Assembly: GCA_005778405.1 (NCBI GenBank) | Contig: SXOA01000053.1 | Span: 1-44,783, forward strand | Reading direction: 5' to 3' | DNA from: Planctomycetaceae bacterium | GTDB taxonomy: Bacteria; Planctomycetota; Planctomycetia; Pirellulales; Pirellulaceae | DNA length: 44,783 nucleotides | Part shown: piece by piece, positions 14,994-24,813 of the stretch | How positions within the stretch are numbered: the stretch's first letter is position 1 | Layout of the letters: each line of letters begins with the position of its first letter | Translations under genes and position numbers: made by a program | The notes under the pieces: generated by a model | The model's input: the letters and a program-made list of their open reading frames with translations, nothing else | Told to the model about the DNA's origin: nothing | Databases searched by the model: none

Positions 14994-17696
14994 ATGACTT
15001 TTGCGTCGACATTTTCGAGGCTCCGCGCAACCTGGGGAACCCTTTTGGCAGTTTCCGTGGCGGTCTTGTTCGCCCTCGGTCCGCAGCCAACCGCCGCCCA
15101 GTTTCGCGAGACCTTTGAATCGACCGTCCCCTCCTGGCGGATTCGGCCGGGAGATTGCAGCGTCCGCGTGCTCGCCCAGCAACGGACCTTTCAGCAATCC
15201 CGCAGCGGCAACGGCAGCGAATATCTCCGCCTCACCGTGGGAAATGGCACACTGGCCCCGCTCGCCCATCCCATCGGCAAAGCAGCCGTCATCGCCGAAC
15301 TCGCGCCGAGCGTCTGGATCAAATCCGACAAACCGAATATCCAGATGATGCTCCGCGTCGTCTTTCCCAAGACCATCGACGACGCCACCGGCGAGCCCCT
15401 CACCGACTTCATCCCCGGAGACTCCTACACCGACGCCGGCCGCTGGCAAGAGCTCAAGGTCACCGACGTCCCGGACAAGCTCAACAAAGCCGTCTGGGCC
15501 CGCCGCCGCCAACTCGCCGCCGAGAAGAAGAAAGTCGACGAAAGCGGTGCTTACATCGACATGGTGGTCCTCAACACCTTCTCCAGCCCCGGCAACATCG
15601 ACCTCTGGCTCGATGATTTGGAAATCCAGGGATATGTCAGCCTGGACGACAACGGCAAAGCCCAAAAGCCCAGCGCCACCGCTCAAAAACCAGGACTCGA
15701 ATCCCGCGACCCCCGCAGCGGAGCCGCCATGCAGGGGTCGCTCCTGATGGTCAACGGCCGGCCGCTGATGCCTCGAATCATCGAGCACAATGGGGAGCCG
15801 CTGGAGTGGCTCCATTCCCTCGGCTTCAACACGGTCAAGCTCCGGGCCGAGCCGACCCCCAAGCAGCTCCAGGAAGCGCAGCGGTTGGGACTCTGGCTTG
15901 TGGCGCCGCCACCGGTCGTTTCCGAAGAGACGCCGATGGGCGCGGCGTATGATCGCGTGCTGGCCTGGAGCCTGGGAACGAACCTCGCAGCCCGCGAACT
16001 CCTTAGCACCCAGGAGCTGGCGGCTGAAATCCGCCGGCACGACAGCCGCACGGGCCGCCCGCTCGTTTGCCAGCCGGCCACCGACCTCGAGGGCTACAGC
16101 CGCATCGCCAACCTGCTGATCCTCGACCAGCCAACGCTGGCGACCAGCTTCGAGCTCTCCGCCTATCGTTCCTGGTTGCTCGGCCGGCCCAAGCTCGCTC
16201 GCCCGGGAACTCCGCTTTGGAGCACCGTTCCCACACACCTTCCTGAAGGCTTGCGCGAACAGCTCTTGCTGATGACCGCAGGGAAACCGCTCCGCGAGTC
16301 GCTCCAGTGGCAGCAGCTTCGTCTCACGGCCCACTGCGCCCTCGCAGCCGGCTCGCGCGGGCTTGTTTTCCATTCCAGCGTCCCCCTTTCCACCGACACG
16401 CTTGCCGGCTCACAACGGGTCGATGTCCTGAAGCTGCTCAACTTTGAACTGCTCCTGCTCGAACCCTGGGCCGCTGCCGGAACGCTAGTGGAAGACATCC
16501 CTTCCCCCGATACCGCCACGCAGGTCAGCATGTTGCAAACCGAGCGGAGCAAGCTCCTCCTGGTCACACGGCATGTCCCCGCTCAGCAATACGTCGCCGC
16601 AGCAGCGGACACCAAACCAATCTCGCTCGTCGTCCCCGGCGTCCCCATTTCCGACAAAGCCTATCTGGTCACCCTCTCTGGTCTGCGAGTGCTGAGCACT
16701 TCTCGCGGCAGTGGCGGCATTCGCGTTCAGCTTGATGAGCCGGGCGTGGCGACGGCCATTGTCATTACGCAGGATCCGCTAGTGATCCATCACTTCAATC
16801 GTGTCCTCGCGGAAGCGAAGCTGGAAATTGGCCGCCTTCGGTACGAAGTCGCCGCCCGCGAATTGACGCAAGCCACTGACGTGGACCGCGAGCTCGCGGC
16901 TGCCGGCCATCCGCTTCCCGCCGCGGCCCCCTGGCTGCGCGAAGCCCAGACCTATCTCGACCAGGCTCGCCGCGGCTTGGAAACCATGGATCAGCGAACC
17001 CTGCACGCCGCTGCCGACCGCTCGGAGCAAACGCTCGCCAAGGTCCGCCGCGGCCACTGGGAACAAACCGCCGGCGCTTTCCCCTCACCTGCCGCTAGCC
17101 CCTGCGTCGCCCAGTTCGGCCTGCTGCCGCTGCATTGGGAATTCGCCCAGCGCCTCCGGCGGAATCACTGGGGAACAAACAGCCTCGCCGCCGGCGAGAT
17201 GGAAAGCCTGAACCAGCTCCTCAGTGCCGGCTGGAAACAACATCGGGGCATGTCCGAAGCACTCCAGGGCGACGTCGCGCTCGCCCTGCAATCTCCGCAC
17301 GGCGGACGCTCCGCCCTCCGCCTTTCGGCCTGGGCGGTTAGCCCCAAGGAAGTTCCCCTCGCCCTCGAGCGTCCCCCCCTGTGGATCACGAGTGCTCCCG
17401 TCCCCGTCCGCCAGGGCCAACTTGCCCGCATCCACGGCTGGGCGCATGTTCCTGGGCGGCTCGCCGCCACGCAGGACGGCCTGCTCATCTTCGACAACTT
17501 CGCCGGCCCGCAACTCGGCGAGCGGATTCAGCTCTCGCAAGGCTGGCGCGAATTCACTCTCTATCGGGCGATGCCCAAAAATGGCGAGCTGACCCTCACC
17601 TTCTCATTGACGGGCCTCGGCGAAGCCTCCCTCGACGACCTCTCCATCAGCCTAATCAATCCCGAGCCAATTCGCGAAGTGGCCCGGCCCCGATAG
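14994..17696 (+). CDS. Large secreted protein with possible jelly-roll and TIM-barrel-like regions
   Basis: Not assignable to a known family by eye. The 900-aa product from ATG 14994 begins with a signal peptide (about residues 1-35; TLLAVSVAVLFALG core, cleavage near PTAAQF). Residues about 38-210 look like a carbohydrate-binding-type beta sandwich (FRETFESTVPSWRI ... NIDLWLDDLEIQGYV). Then LLMVNGRPLMPRIIEHNG, LEWLHSLGFNTVKLR and later segments resemble the opening of a glycoside-hydrolase-like TIM barrel, but I cannot point to a catalytic acid pair. A helical segment around 610-720 and a second beta sandwich (end: TLTFSLTGLGEASLDDLSIS) complete it. An upstream in-frame ATG at 14937 would give a longer, less typical leader. 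GH-like function is inference only. Confidence 0.78.
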   Translation: MTFASTFSRLRATWGTLLAVSVAVLFALGPQPTAAQFRETFESTVPSWRIRPGDCSVRVLAQQRTFQQSRSGNGSEYLRLTVGNGTLAPLAHPIGKAAVIAELAPSVWIKSDKPNIQMMLRVVFPKTIDDATGEPLTDFIPGDSYTDAGRWQELKVTDVPDKLNKAVWARRRQLAAEKKKVDESGAYIDMVVLNTFSSPGNIDLWLDDLEIQGYVSLDDNGKAQKPSATAQKPGLESRDPRSGAAMQGSLLMVNGRPLMPRIIEHNGEPLEWLHSLGFNTVKLRAEPTPKQLQEAQRLGLWLVAPPPVVSEETPMGAAYDRVLAWSLGTNLAARELLSTQELAAEIRRHDSRTGRPLVCQPATDLEGYSRIANLLILDQPTLATSFELSAYRSWLLGRPKLARPGTPLWSTVPTHLPEGLREQLLLMTAGKPLRESLQWQQLRLTAHCALAAGSRGLVFHSSVPLSTDTLAGSQRVDVLKLLNFELLLLEPWAAAGTLVEDIPSPDTATQVSMLQTERSKLLLVTRHVPAQQYVAAAADTKPISLVVPGVPISDKAYLVTLSGLRVLSTSRGSGGIRVQLDEPGVATAIVITQDPLVIHHFNRVLAEAKLEIGRLRYEVAARELTQATDVDRELAAAGHPLPAAAPWLREAQTYLDQARRGLETMDQRTLHAAADRSEQTLAKVRRGHWEQTAGAFPSPAASPCVAQFGLLPLHWEFAQRLRRNHWGTNSLAAGEMESLNQLLSAGWKQHRGMSEALQGDVALALQSPHGGRSALRLSAWAVSPKEVPLALERPPLWITSAPVPVRQGQLARIHGWAHVPGRLAATQDGLLIFDNFAGPQLGERIQLSQGWREFTLYRAMPKNGELTLTFSLTGLGEASLDDLSISLINPEPIREVARPR

Positions 17697-17744
17697 ACCG
17701 CTGAGGGTTGCCGCGACGTGCCTGACTCCCTTTTCAACAGTCTC

Positions 17745-19496
17745 CTATGGTGCGGCACTCTCGATAATATCGAGCGGCTCCAGGAACCAGCCCCCCTTGG
17801 AAATTGGGAAGGGATCGGGAAGTGGAATCTCCTCGCCGTTAATTTCCCGCAGTGACCAGCGGATGGCCAGGTAGAGATTGCCTCCGCCAGCCTCTCGGAG
17901 GAAATCGCGGAGCGCCTTGGATTGAGGTTTGGCTTTCATTTTTCCCAAAGCAATTGCACCGGCCAGACGGATTCGGGTCATCTCTGGAGGGATGGCTGAG
18001 GAAGGTTCCGTGACCCTTCCGACAATCGCCGAGGCCAGCGCGTCATCGGGCTTGCCGACATGCAACAGTCCCAGTCCCCAAATGGCCGCGCTGCGAGAAT
18101 ACTCTCCCATTGCGGAGTTCTTTGCCACGTAGCGCCGCATCAAGGGTTCCGCCGGCTCATATTGCATTTGTCCCAGGGCCTCGAAAAGATGGGCTGCTTG
18201 CAGGTCGAGCGGATCATAGCTGGCTCGTCGGAGGCGGAGATCGGTGAGGTAGCTGGCCTTCTTCAAAAGGTCTGGCAATGTCTCCCGAAGGGCAAGCTTG
18301 CGAAGCGCCCAGGCCGAAGCAATCATCACCTCACTCCGCGGGGAATCGAGCAGTTTGACGAGACGGGGCGCGGCCGCCTTGTGGTCGAGGTGGCCGAGCA
18401 ACAATGCGGCCTGTTCCTGGCTACGCCAGGATTCGGCAGCGAGCGCTGCCGTGGCGGTTTGACGGACGGCATCATCCCACTGAGGATCGCCCGCCAGTTG
18501 CCGAAAGTCCTCCCGCACCATGGCCCGCACGCCGAGATGAGAGTCGTCCAGTCGTTTGCCTAAGGTTTTGATTCGTTCCACACTGGGACGGGCGGCATAA
18601 GCACGGGCCCCTTCGCGACGAACGCCCGAATCGGGGCTTTGCATTGCCTTCTCCGCCAGCGGCAGTACCAGGGAATAGTCGATAGCGTTGAGCCGGCGGA
18701 GCGCCGCGGTGGCGACGCTGGGTTCAGGGTCGGCGGCGAGGGCGAGCAGGAGCATTTTGGCCGGGTCGCTCGTGTGGCGTTCCAGCAGAGCCGCCGCGCA
18801 GTGGCGGTCCACGGTCTTCGCGCCGGAAGCACCGCATTTCTGTGCGTCACCTTCCAAACCGGTTTCGGCAAGTTGTCCTGCCGCTCGCGCCGCCGCCAAC
18901 CGCTCCGCGTCGAGTCGCTCGCGCGCGTTCAGAATGGCAAGCAGTTGCGGCAGGACCGACCGATCGCGGGCATCTCCCAACAAGCGAACGGCGAGCATCA
19001 AGTCGCGGTGGTTCACTTCCGCACTCGTCAACCGCTTCCGCCAGACGTCGAATGCCGGCGCGTATTTCCAGCGGGCCAGCGCGGGCTCAACCAACTGCCG
19101 CACGTTGTCGCCATGTTGTTGGGCGGCCTGAAAGAGCTCGGGGGCGGCATCTTTGGCATCCAGCACGATGAGAGCCCGGGCGGCGGTGAACCGAGCGGCG
19201 GGGTGCGACGCCTTGGTGGAGACGATGCGGACCAAGGCCGGCTTGGTCTCGATCATTTTGGGTACCCCCACGAGGTGGGCCTGGGCCACGGTCTCGGCAG
19301 CCAGTCGCTGTAAATCGGCTTCGGGGCGATCGAGCGCCTGGAGCCAGAGGGGAAGGTACTTTGGCGAGTGGACGTTGATTGTCGTAAGGCCGGGCAGGAC
19401 GGGATCGCTTTCCATTGCGAAGTCCGTCGTGATGGGGGCAGGCCGGGGGGGCGCGTCTCCCAGCGTGCAAGCGAGAATGAGCCAGATAGGAGACAT
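17745..19496 (-). CDS. HEAT-repeat protein, last gene of the ABC exporter operon
   Basis: A 583-aa protein composed almost wholly of HEAT-like helical pairs (for example SGVRREGARAYAARPSVERI, AAPRLVKLLDSPRSEVMIAS and RLRRASYDPLDLQAAHLFEA), a fold used as a protein-protein scaffold. The N-terminus MSPIWLILACTLGDAPP is a short hydrophobic leader with a possible but imperfect lipobox (LILAC), so it may be anchored on the outer face. ATG 19496 is chosen because upstream open frame overlaps the permease gene in another frame. It starts 17 nt after the permease stop, which makes co-transcription with the ABC exporter likely. It has no catalytic motif. Its role, perhaps organising the exporter or its cargo, is inference. 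Confidence 0.82.
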   Translation of the reverse strand: MSPIWLILACTLGDAPPRPAPITTDFAMESDPVLPGLTTINVHSPKYLPLWLQALDRPEADLQRLAAETVAQAHLVGVPKMIETKPALVRIVSTKASHPAARFTAARALIVLDAKDAAPELFQAAQQHGDNVRQLVEPALARWKYAPAFDVWRKRLTSAEVNHRDLMLAVRLLGDARDRSVLPQLLAILNARERLDAERLAAARAAGQLAETGLEGDAQKCGASGAKTVDRHCAAALLERHTSDPAKMLLLALAADPEPSVATAALRRLNAIDYSLVLPLAEKAMQSPDSGVRREGARAYAARPSVERIKTLGKRLDDSHLGVRAMVREDFRQLAGDPQWDDAVRQTATAALAAESWRSQEQAALLLGHLDHKAAAPRLVKLLDSPRSEVMIASAWALRKLALRETLPDLLKKASYLTDLRLRRASYDPLDLQAAHLFEALGQMQYEPAEPLMRRYVAKNSAMGEYSRSAAIWGLGLLHVGKPDDALASAIVGRVTEPSSAIPPEMTRIRLAGAIALGKMKAKPQSKALRDFLREAGGGNLYLAIRWSLREINGEEIPLPDPFPISKGGWFLEPLDIIESAAP

Positions 19497-19513
19497 ACGT
19501 CGAGATCGAAGGG

Positions 19514-21166
19514 CTATTGCGGACGGGAAATGCGATGAGTTTGCACAAGCAGGACCACCAGACAGACGGCCGACGAAATGCCGAGGAACCACCAGTTGCC
19601 GGGAATCAGGTCGTAATCGCGAAAGCCCGGCAGCCGAATGACGGAGAGGGCGGCAGCGACGGGGTTGATAACCAGGGCTCGCTCGACGGTGTCGTGGCCG
19701 AAAGGGGCGTCGCGGCCAAGCCAGATGAGCAGTGGGGCGCCACAAACCAGCAGCAGCGCGGCATATGCAGCGGCAGTGGCGGCGGCGGTCCGGCGAAACA
19801 GGCTTCCGATGGCGGCAGAGAGCATCATCGCAAAGCCGGCCGTCGCCAGCAGGCAGGTGACGACACGTTGCACCTGGAAGCGCATTCCGGGATCGATATA
19901 GATCATGACCAGATAACCGGGGAGTGTGGCGCAGAGAACGAGCAGGAGGGTGAGGATGACGGAGAGCAGTTTTCCCCACACGATGCGGAGCGGCGACATG
20001 GGAGTCATCTGCAACAAGGGCCAGCCGCCGCTTTCCCGCTCGGTGCTGATCAGCCCCGCAGCCAATGCGGGGGTGAACAGGACCAGCAAAGCAACTTGCA
20101 TCAGCACCATGATGCCGCCGATGGTTTCGACCCCCCAGTTCACGGTGCCGGTCACCGCGGCATAAGTGAGGCCGAGCGAGAGGAGCGCGCAAACCGCCAC
20201 GAGTCGCAACAGCCAGTGCAGTCGGCCGAAGCGGCGGCAGCGGAATTCCTTGACCATGACCGGGTTAACCAACGGCCCGATGGGGCGCGACCGCCGCTGC
20301 GGATCGACCACGAACACGAACCGCCGCAGCAGGCGGACCCACAGGTTTTGCTCATCGCTTATTCTGCCGGCATCGCGGGAGAGATCAAAGATCGAATGGT
20401 TCAGCCGGCTGATGGCCCAGAGCGAATAGACGAGGGAGAGCGCGAACGAAATGATCACAAACCGCGCCGCCACATTGGTTCTGTCGACCATGCCGCCCCC
20501 CGCCACATCACCGGCACCCAAGAGCGACATCAAGGCGGCAAAAGGCGAGGCACAGCGGAGCCAGTTGGCCCCTTCCGCTAGATTGCCCCCCAGGCCATGC
20601 AGAAACTGATAGGGACCCAGCACCAGCACACTGGAGAGAAGCACGAAGCCGTATGTCCAGCGGACCGCGCCGTCGGCGGAGGTGGCATAGGTGCTGATGA
20701 GGAGACCCAGCGAGGCATATTGCAAGGCGGTCAGCGCCAGCATGAGATAAACCTGCGAGTGTTTCCACGAGGCCCCGCTCATTGCGAAACAAGCCGCCGC
20801 TGCCGGCAGGCTGAGAGCGAGAATCAAGCCCGCTACCCCCAGCACAGCCAGGAGCTTGCCGAAGAAAATGCGGATGGGCCCCAAGGGCGTATTCAACAAG
20901 AGCGCCAACGTCCCCGAGTTTCGTTCCCGCACAATGCTCGTCGCCGGAAAGACGGGGAGCAACAGCAGCAGCGCGGCTAAAAGGCCGTAGGAGAGGAGGC
21001 GAAAAACCTCCTGCGCCCGGCTGCCGGAAAGAGAGATGCGAGGCTCCGTGGGCCAGCGAATGATGACGAGCAGCGCAAAACCAATGGCCAGCGCGCATTG
21101 CATCAAGACCATCCGCCGCTGCCGCAGCAGGGTGACAAGCTCCCGTTGCAGGAGAGCAGTGTTCAT
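19514..21166 (-). CDS. ABC-2 type permease with two fused halves
   Basis: This 550-aa polytopic protein has about 12 transmembrane helices arranged as two similar halves: each begins with an N-terminal segment ending in a helix, followed by a cytoplasmic segment with the pattern ...TERESGGWPLLQMTPMSP or ...VRERNSGTLALLLNTPLGP, then a group of helices. These repeated RExxSGxxxLLxxTP segments are the coupling regions of ABC-2 permeases, so one polypeptide supplies both membrane halves. It overlaps the ATPase gene by 4 nt (ATGA) and so is translationally coupled to it. The substrate is unknown; exporters of this sort move polymers, lipids or drugs. A long central cytoplasmic loop (about 255-310, DLSRDAGRISDEQNLWVRLL) joins the halves. 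Confidence 0.9.
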   Translation of the reverse strand: MNTALLQRELVTLLRQRRMVLMQCALAIGFALLVIIRWPTEPRISLSGSRAQEVFRLLSYGLLAALLLLLPVFPATSIVRERNSGTLALLLNTPLGPIRIFFGKLLAVLGVAGLILALSLPAAAACFAMSGASWKHSQVYLMLALTALQYASLGLLISTYATSADGAVRWTYGFVLLSSVLVLGPYQFLHGLGGNLAEGANWLRCASPFAALMSLLGAGDVAGGGMVDRTNVAARFVIISFALSLVYSLWAISRLNHSIFDLSRDAGRISDEQNLWVRLLRRFVFVVDPQRRSRPIGPLVNPVMVKEFRCRRFGRLHWLLRLVAVCALLSLGLTYAAVTGTVNWGVETIGGIMVLMQVALLVLFTPALAAGLISTERESGGWPLLQMTPMSPLRIVWGKLLSVILTLLLVLCATLPGYLVMIYIDPGMRFQVQRVVTCLLATAGFAMMLSAAIGSLFRRTAAATAAAYAALLLVCGAPLLIWLGRDAPFGHDTVERALVINPVAAALSVIRLPGFRDYDLIPGNWWFLGISSAVCLVVLLVQTHRISRPQ

Positions 21167-22194
21167 CGTTTGCTCCCCTGCATCACGACCTTTTCCGTGG
21201 CCGACAGGGAAATGGCTGGAGCGCCGGGGGGAGATTTTCCGCTCCCCAGGTTGGCGAAGGACATGAAAGCCTCTTCCAGATCGGTCTGCAACTCGCGGAA
21301 CTGCGAAACCTTCACTCCTCCCTGGATCAAGCCGGCCAGCAGGTCGGCAAGTTGCGCTTCGGGCCGGGCAGTGCGAAAGCGGACGACTCCCTCGGCCGGA
21401 ACCTGCACCACTTCCGACGCGGGATCGAGATGCGAACGAGCGATTTCGGCCCCTCGCGCGAGCTGTTCGCGATTGGAGAATTGAACTTCAATTGTTCGTT
21501 CCTGGCTAACCATGCGGCTGATCTGGTCCACGGTCCCCAGGGCCCGCAGCTTACCGTGGGTGAGAATGGCGACCTGGTCGCAGATGCGGGAAAGCTCGGG
21601 AAGAATGTGGCTAGTGACAATCAGCGTCTTGCCGCCACGGGCCAGGCGAATGAGCAGGTCGCGCATCTCGATGCGGGCTTGCGGGTCCAGACCGTTGGCT
21701 GGCTCGTCAAGAATCAGCACCTGTGGATTGTGCAATAAGGTGCGGGCAATCCCCACTCGCTGCTGCATGCCGTGGCTCAGTGTCTCGACGAACTTATCGC
21801 GCATGTAGGTGGTGCCGGTGGTCTCCATCACCTCTTCGATCCGCTGCCGGCGGACCGGGCGTGAAATGCCAAACGCGGCCCCAAAGAAATCCAGATATTC
21901 ATGCACCCGCATGTTGTCGTAGGAGCCGAATCGGTCCGGCATATAACCCACCAGATGCTTGATGCGGCGGGAATCTCGTACGCAGTCGGCCCCGCCAATC
22001 TGGGCGGTGCCTCCGGTGGGACGGGCCAAGCCGACGAGAATTTTGATGCACGTGGTTTTGCCCGCGCCGTTGGGACCGATCATTCCCAGAATCTGGCCGG
22101 CCTCGATCGTCAGCGACAGTCCATCCAGCGCGGTGAATGTGCCATAGCGCTTTGTGAGCTGTTCAATGACGACGACGCGATTCTCCTTACTCAT
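21163..22194 (-). CDS. ABC transporter ATP-binding protein
   Basis: This is the ATPase of an ABC-2 exporter. From the ATG at 22194 it is 343 aa; numbering from one residue earlier, the Walker A motif GPNGAGKT is at 41-48, the signature LSHGMQQR (a variant of LSGGQ) at about 140-147, Walker B LILDEP at 161-166 and the switch histidine H197. The last 100 residues form the extra domain usual in CcmA/NatA-like exporter ATPases. The start is ATG 22194, with AAGGA about 8 nt upstream, better than the GTG at 22197. It follows the membrane-protein gene by 12 nt and overlaps the permease gene by 4 nt, so the three form one unit. Confidence 0.95.
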   Translation of the reverse strand: MSKENRVVVIEQLTKRYGTFTALDGLSLTIEAGQILGMIGPNGAGKTTCIKILVGLARPTGGTAQIGGADCVRDSRRIKHLVGYMPDRFGSYDNMRVHEYLDFFGAAFGISRPVRRQRIEEVMETTGTTYMRDKFVETLSHGMQQRVGIARTLLHNPQVLILDEPANGLDPQARIEMRDLLIRLARGGKTLIVTSHILPELSRICDQVAILTHGKLRALGTVDQISRMVSQERTIEVQFSNREQLARGAEIARSHLDPASEVVQVPAEGVVRFRTARPEAQLADLLAGLIQGGVKVSQFRELQTDLEEAFMSFANLGSGKSPPGAPAISLSATEKVVMQGSKR

Positions 22195-22206
22195 CACAGT
22201 TCCTTT

Positions 22207-24813
22207 TCAAGGCTGGTTCGCGGAAGGAGACGAGGTCTTGCCGTATAGCTCCAGGCGGAGTGATTCGATCCGCCAATAGTTGGCCTTATCTACCGATTGC
22301 GTCAACTCGGGACGGGCAGGATCACCGCCGGAGACTCGGAGCAGCAGCCCCCCCTCAGAAACTTTGAGCAGCGCCGGGTCATCGATCTCGAAAGACAGCG
22401 TGCCGACGGGATCCATCCAGGTCTTGACGGCGATTGCTTCCTTCCCGCGCAGGCCCCCTATTTCCAGCCTGCCGACGGGGCCGGTCACCTGCACGGTCAC
22501 TTTTGCCCGTTGCAATTCGAGCGGCACTAGCACGCCGGGGATTTGAAATCGGAGCCAGGCCGTAGAAGGGCGCGCCCGCTGTTGCCATTCTCTGTCGCGA
22601 TGGTCATACAGGCCGGCGGCAGCAGTCCCATCGGGGCCGCTGACCTGGCGGTAGGGAAGAAAGGGAGAGGGAATCGCTACTTCCGTCCCCTCTGCCGGCC
22701 GTTCTAGGTTGAGCGGGATCGCGATGAGAGCCGCTCCCGATTGGCGATGGCCTTCATCAAATTGAAAGCCGAGGTCGAGCGGATCCGCCCAGAGCAGCAA
22801 CTTCGGCTCGCCGGGGAAATTGGGGCGCTTCGTATCGGTGAAGATTTTTGCCAGAGTGCGGCTACGGCGGTTCTGCTCGTCGGTCAACAGCTCGGCGGCA
22901 ATAAACTGCTCGCCACTGAAAACCTGGCTGGCCCGCGCCTGAAAACTGCCGTCAGCGTTCAAGTCCACACCGATGCGGCCGTCCCGCGTGGCCAAGACGG
23001 CATCCGCCGGATGAGCGATCGACTTCCCATTCACGCGGCCGGTCAATCCGTTCTTGGAAAAGGTGGCTAGAGCGTCAATTCGTTCCGCGGTTGCCGTCGA
23101 GGTAGAAAACTCTCCTAACCGCTGGTTGTAATTGGGTGGGAGATGCTGCCACTCCCAGGAGTCCAGGTCGGTCCAGACCATTCGAGAGGTTTGCCCTTCC
23201 TGCCCTTTGCGGTCGGGTGTAATCCAGCCGCCGCTTTGGGATGCGATGAGGGTATTGGCGGCATCGGGAGCATAAATGTCAGTCTGGCCCGTGACCAGAA
23301 TGTCGTTGGTTCCGGGAAGTGCCTCGACATACTGCACAGTGGCGACAGTAGGAGGAATCGACCGCCGCTGCGTCAATCCCATGAAGATCAAAGTGCCGGC
23401 CACTACCACCGCCAGGGCAGGACCAGCCGCCCCGAGCCATTCCAGACGGTTGCTGCGCCAGAGCACCACTCCCAATCCAGCCAGGACAGCGCCAAAACCA
23501 CCAAGCATGCTCGTGATGAACCACCGCGAGGGGACCGAACTCCCCACATATTCCGTCACATGCGGCTCGAAAATCTTGGTGTCGATTGCCGGCGGATTTC
23601 GGGAACTGAAAAACTCCGTTGCAATATCCTTGAGCGGCGGCAGGATGTAGTATGCGCGGCTCTGCGCTCCGTCAATCAACGCTGCCTCTTGTGGGTCGGC
23701 AACCGAAGGGCGCGCAGGTGGTGGAGCGGTTGGTCCCCCTAATTGCCCCGATCCTGGCCGGCCCAAAGACCCCATCGCCGGCACTGTGTCCTCGTTGGCA
23801 AGTCCTTCGCGCATCCAGCCGGCTGGTGCCAAAGTGGTCACCAGCAGCTTTCCTGCGCCGCATTGTTTCCAGAATGCCGCTGGCCAGCCGTCAACAGAGT
23901 AATGAACCTCGACACCCGAGACAATCGCGCGGACCATGTCGACAGGTTGCTCGTATTCTTGCACGGAAACATCCCCCCCTACAGCATGGCTGTTAGGGGT
24001 GATCTTGACCGTTGTCAACTCGACGCGATCGACGACCTGGCAAGGAAAGTCATCCTCCAAGAGTAGCTCCAAGAGCTGCGGTTCGACACGGTCCAGCATG
24101 ACCCAAAGGTGTCCACCACCGAACAACCAGCGACGGATGGCGGTGATGGCCGGGCCGTCATGCGTCAGGCGATTATCCGCGACAATGATCTGATCGAGGC
24201 AGGCATACGCTTCCGGGGTGGCGGGAGAGATGGAATCGATGAGCTGCGCCATCCCCTTTCCCAGTGATTGCGATGATTTGGCCCCCACTACCAGTTCATA
24301 AGGCAAGTCGCGACCAGCACCATATTGCCTGAATTCGTCAGGCAAGTTCATAAGGGCAGTCGCCGGCTCCAATCCCCGTCGCAACCTTCCCGAATGTTGC
24401 AAATCCCGCTGGTTGCCCCGGAGTAACACTTCGCTCTCCTGTTTGGGATCAAACAGGAGAGTCTGGATATCAATAGTTTTAGTCCCCGGTTCCAGCAAAG
24501 GTACTTGGATCGCATGGGATAGCGTCAGGCGTGATCGAGCTGGAACCCAGGTCTTGCGGCCGTACTGCAGAGATCGGTCCTGGTCAAAGTATGTTGCCGC
24601 AAACAATTCGGCGGGCTTGTCATCCAGGTTGATGAAAGTTACCCGCAAAGCTCCCCATCTCCCTGGCAGGATGGTTCCAGGCCCGTCAGGAATGACGTCT
24701 ACTCGCGCTTTGGATTGGGCACTGCCGGCGCGAACTAACAGGACCAGCCCTGCGAGCACCGCAAGCAGCAGCAAGCAACGGCGCAGCCGCCAAAGGGCGT
24801 GAGTGATGAACAT
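22207..24813 (-). CDS. Membrane-anchored periplasmic protein, first gene of the ABC exporter operon
   Basis: Not in a family I can name. The 868-aa product has an N-terminal signal or anchor (RRCLLLLAVLAGLVLLVRAG, residues 9-28), a beta-rich domain up to about 150, and an alpha/beta region (about 150-350: ACLDQIIVADNRLTHDGPAI, RRWLFGGGHLWVMLDRVEP) that resembles the GATase-like or GldG-type fold found near ABC exporters. Two transmembrane segments follow at about 430-455 and 460-482, then a further beta-rich domain of about 380 residues. ATG 24813 is chosen over an upstream start at 24846 because it directly precedes the basic signal start. The gene is 12 nt before the ATPase gene. Confidence 0.82.
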   Translation of the reverse strand: MFITHALWRLRRCLLLLAVLAGLVLLVRAGSAQSKARVDVIPDGPGTILPGRWGALRVTFINLDDKPAELFAATYFDQDRSLQYGRKTWVPARSRLTLSHAIQVPLLEPGTKTIDIQTLLFDPKQESEVLLRGNQRDLQHSGRLRRGLEPATALMNLPDEFRQYGAGRDLPYELVVGAKSSQSLGKGMAQLIDSISPATPEAYACLDQIIVADNRLTHDGPAITAIRRWLFGGGHLWVMLDRVEPQLLELLLEDDFPCQVVDRVELTTVKITPNSHAVGGDVSVQEYEQPVDMVRAIVSGVEVHYSVDGWPAAFWKQCGAGKLLVTTLAPAGWMREGLANEDTVPAMGSLGRPGSGQLGGPTAPPPARPSVADPQEAALIDGAQSRAYYILPPLKDIATEFFSSRNPPAIDTKIFEPHVTEYVGSSVPSRWFITSMLGGFGAVLAGLGVVLWRSNRLEWLGAAGPALAVVVAGTLIFMGLTQRRSIPPTVATVQYVEALPGTNDILVTGQTDIYAPDAANTLIASQSGGWITPDRKGQEGQTSRMVWTDLDSWEWQHLPPNYNQRLGEFSTSTATAERIDALATFSKNGLTGRVNGKSIAHPADAVLATRDGRIGVDLNADGSFQARASQVFSGEQFIAAELLTDEQNRRSRTLAKIFTDTKRPNFPGEPKLLLWADPLDLGFQFDEGHRQSGAALIAIPLNLERPAEGTEVAIPSPFLPYRQVSGPDGTAAAGLYDHRDREWQQRARPSTAWLRFQIPGVLVPLELQRAKVTVQVTGPVGRLEIGGLRGKEAIAVKTWMDPVGTLSFEIDDPALLKVSEGGLLLRVSGGDPARPELTQSVDKANYWRIESLRLELYGKTSSPSANQP

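Noticed and set aside
14940..16373. Minus-strand open frame of 477 codons inside the large secreted-protein gene
   Set aside because: Antisense shadow; the plus-strand gene has a signal peptide and consistent domains.
19497..20192. N-terminal extension of the HEAT-repeat frame by 232 residues
   Set aside because: The extension overlaps the permease gene in another frame and is Arg/His/Pro-rich without structure; ATG 19496 directly after the permease stop is better.
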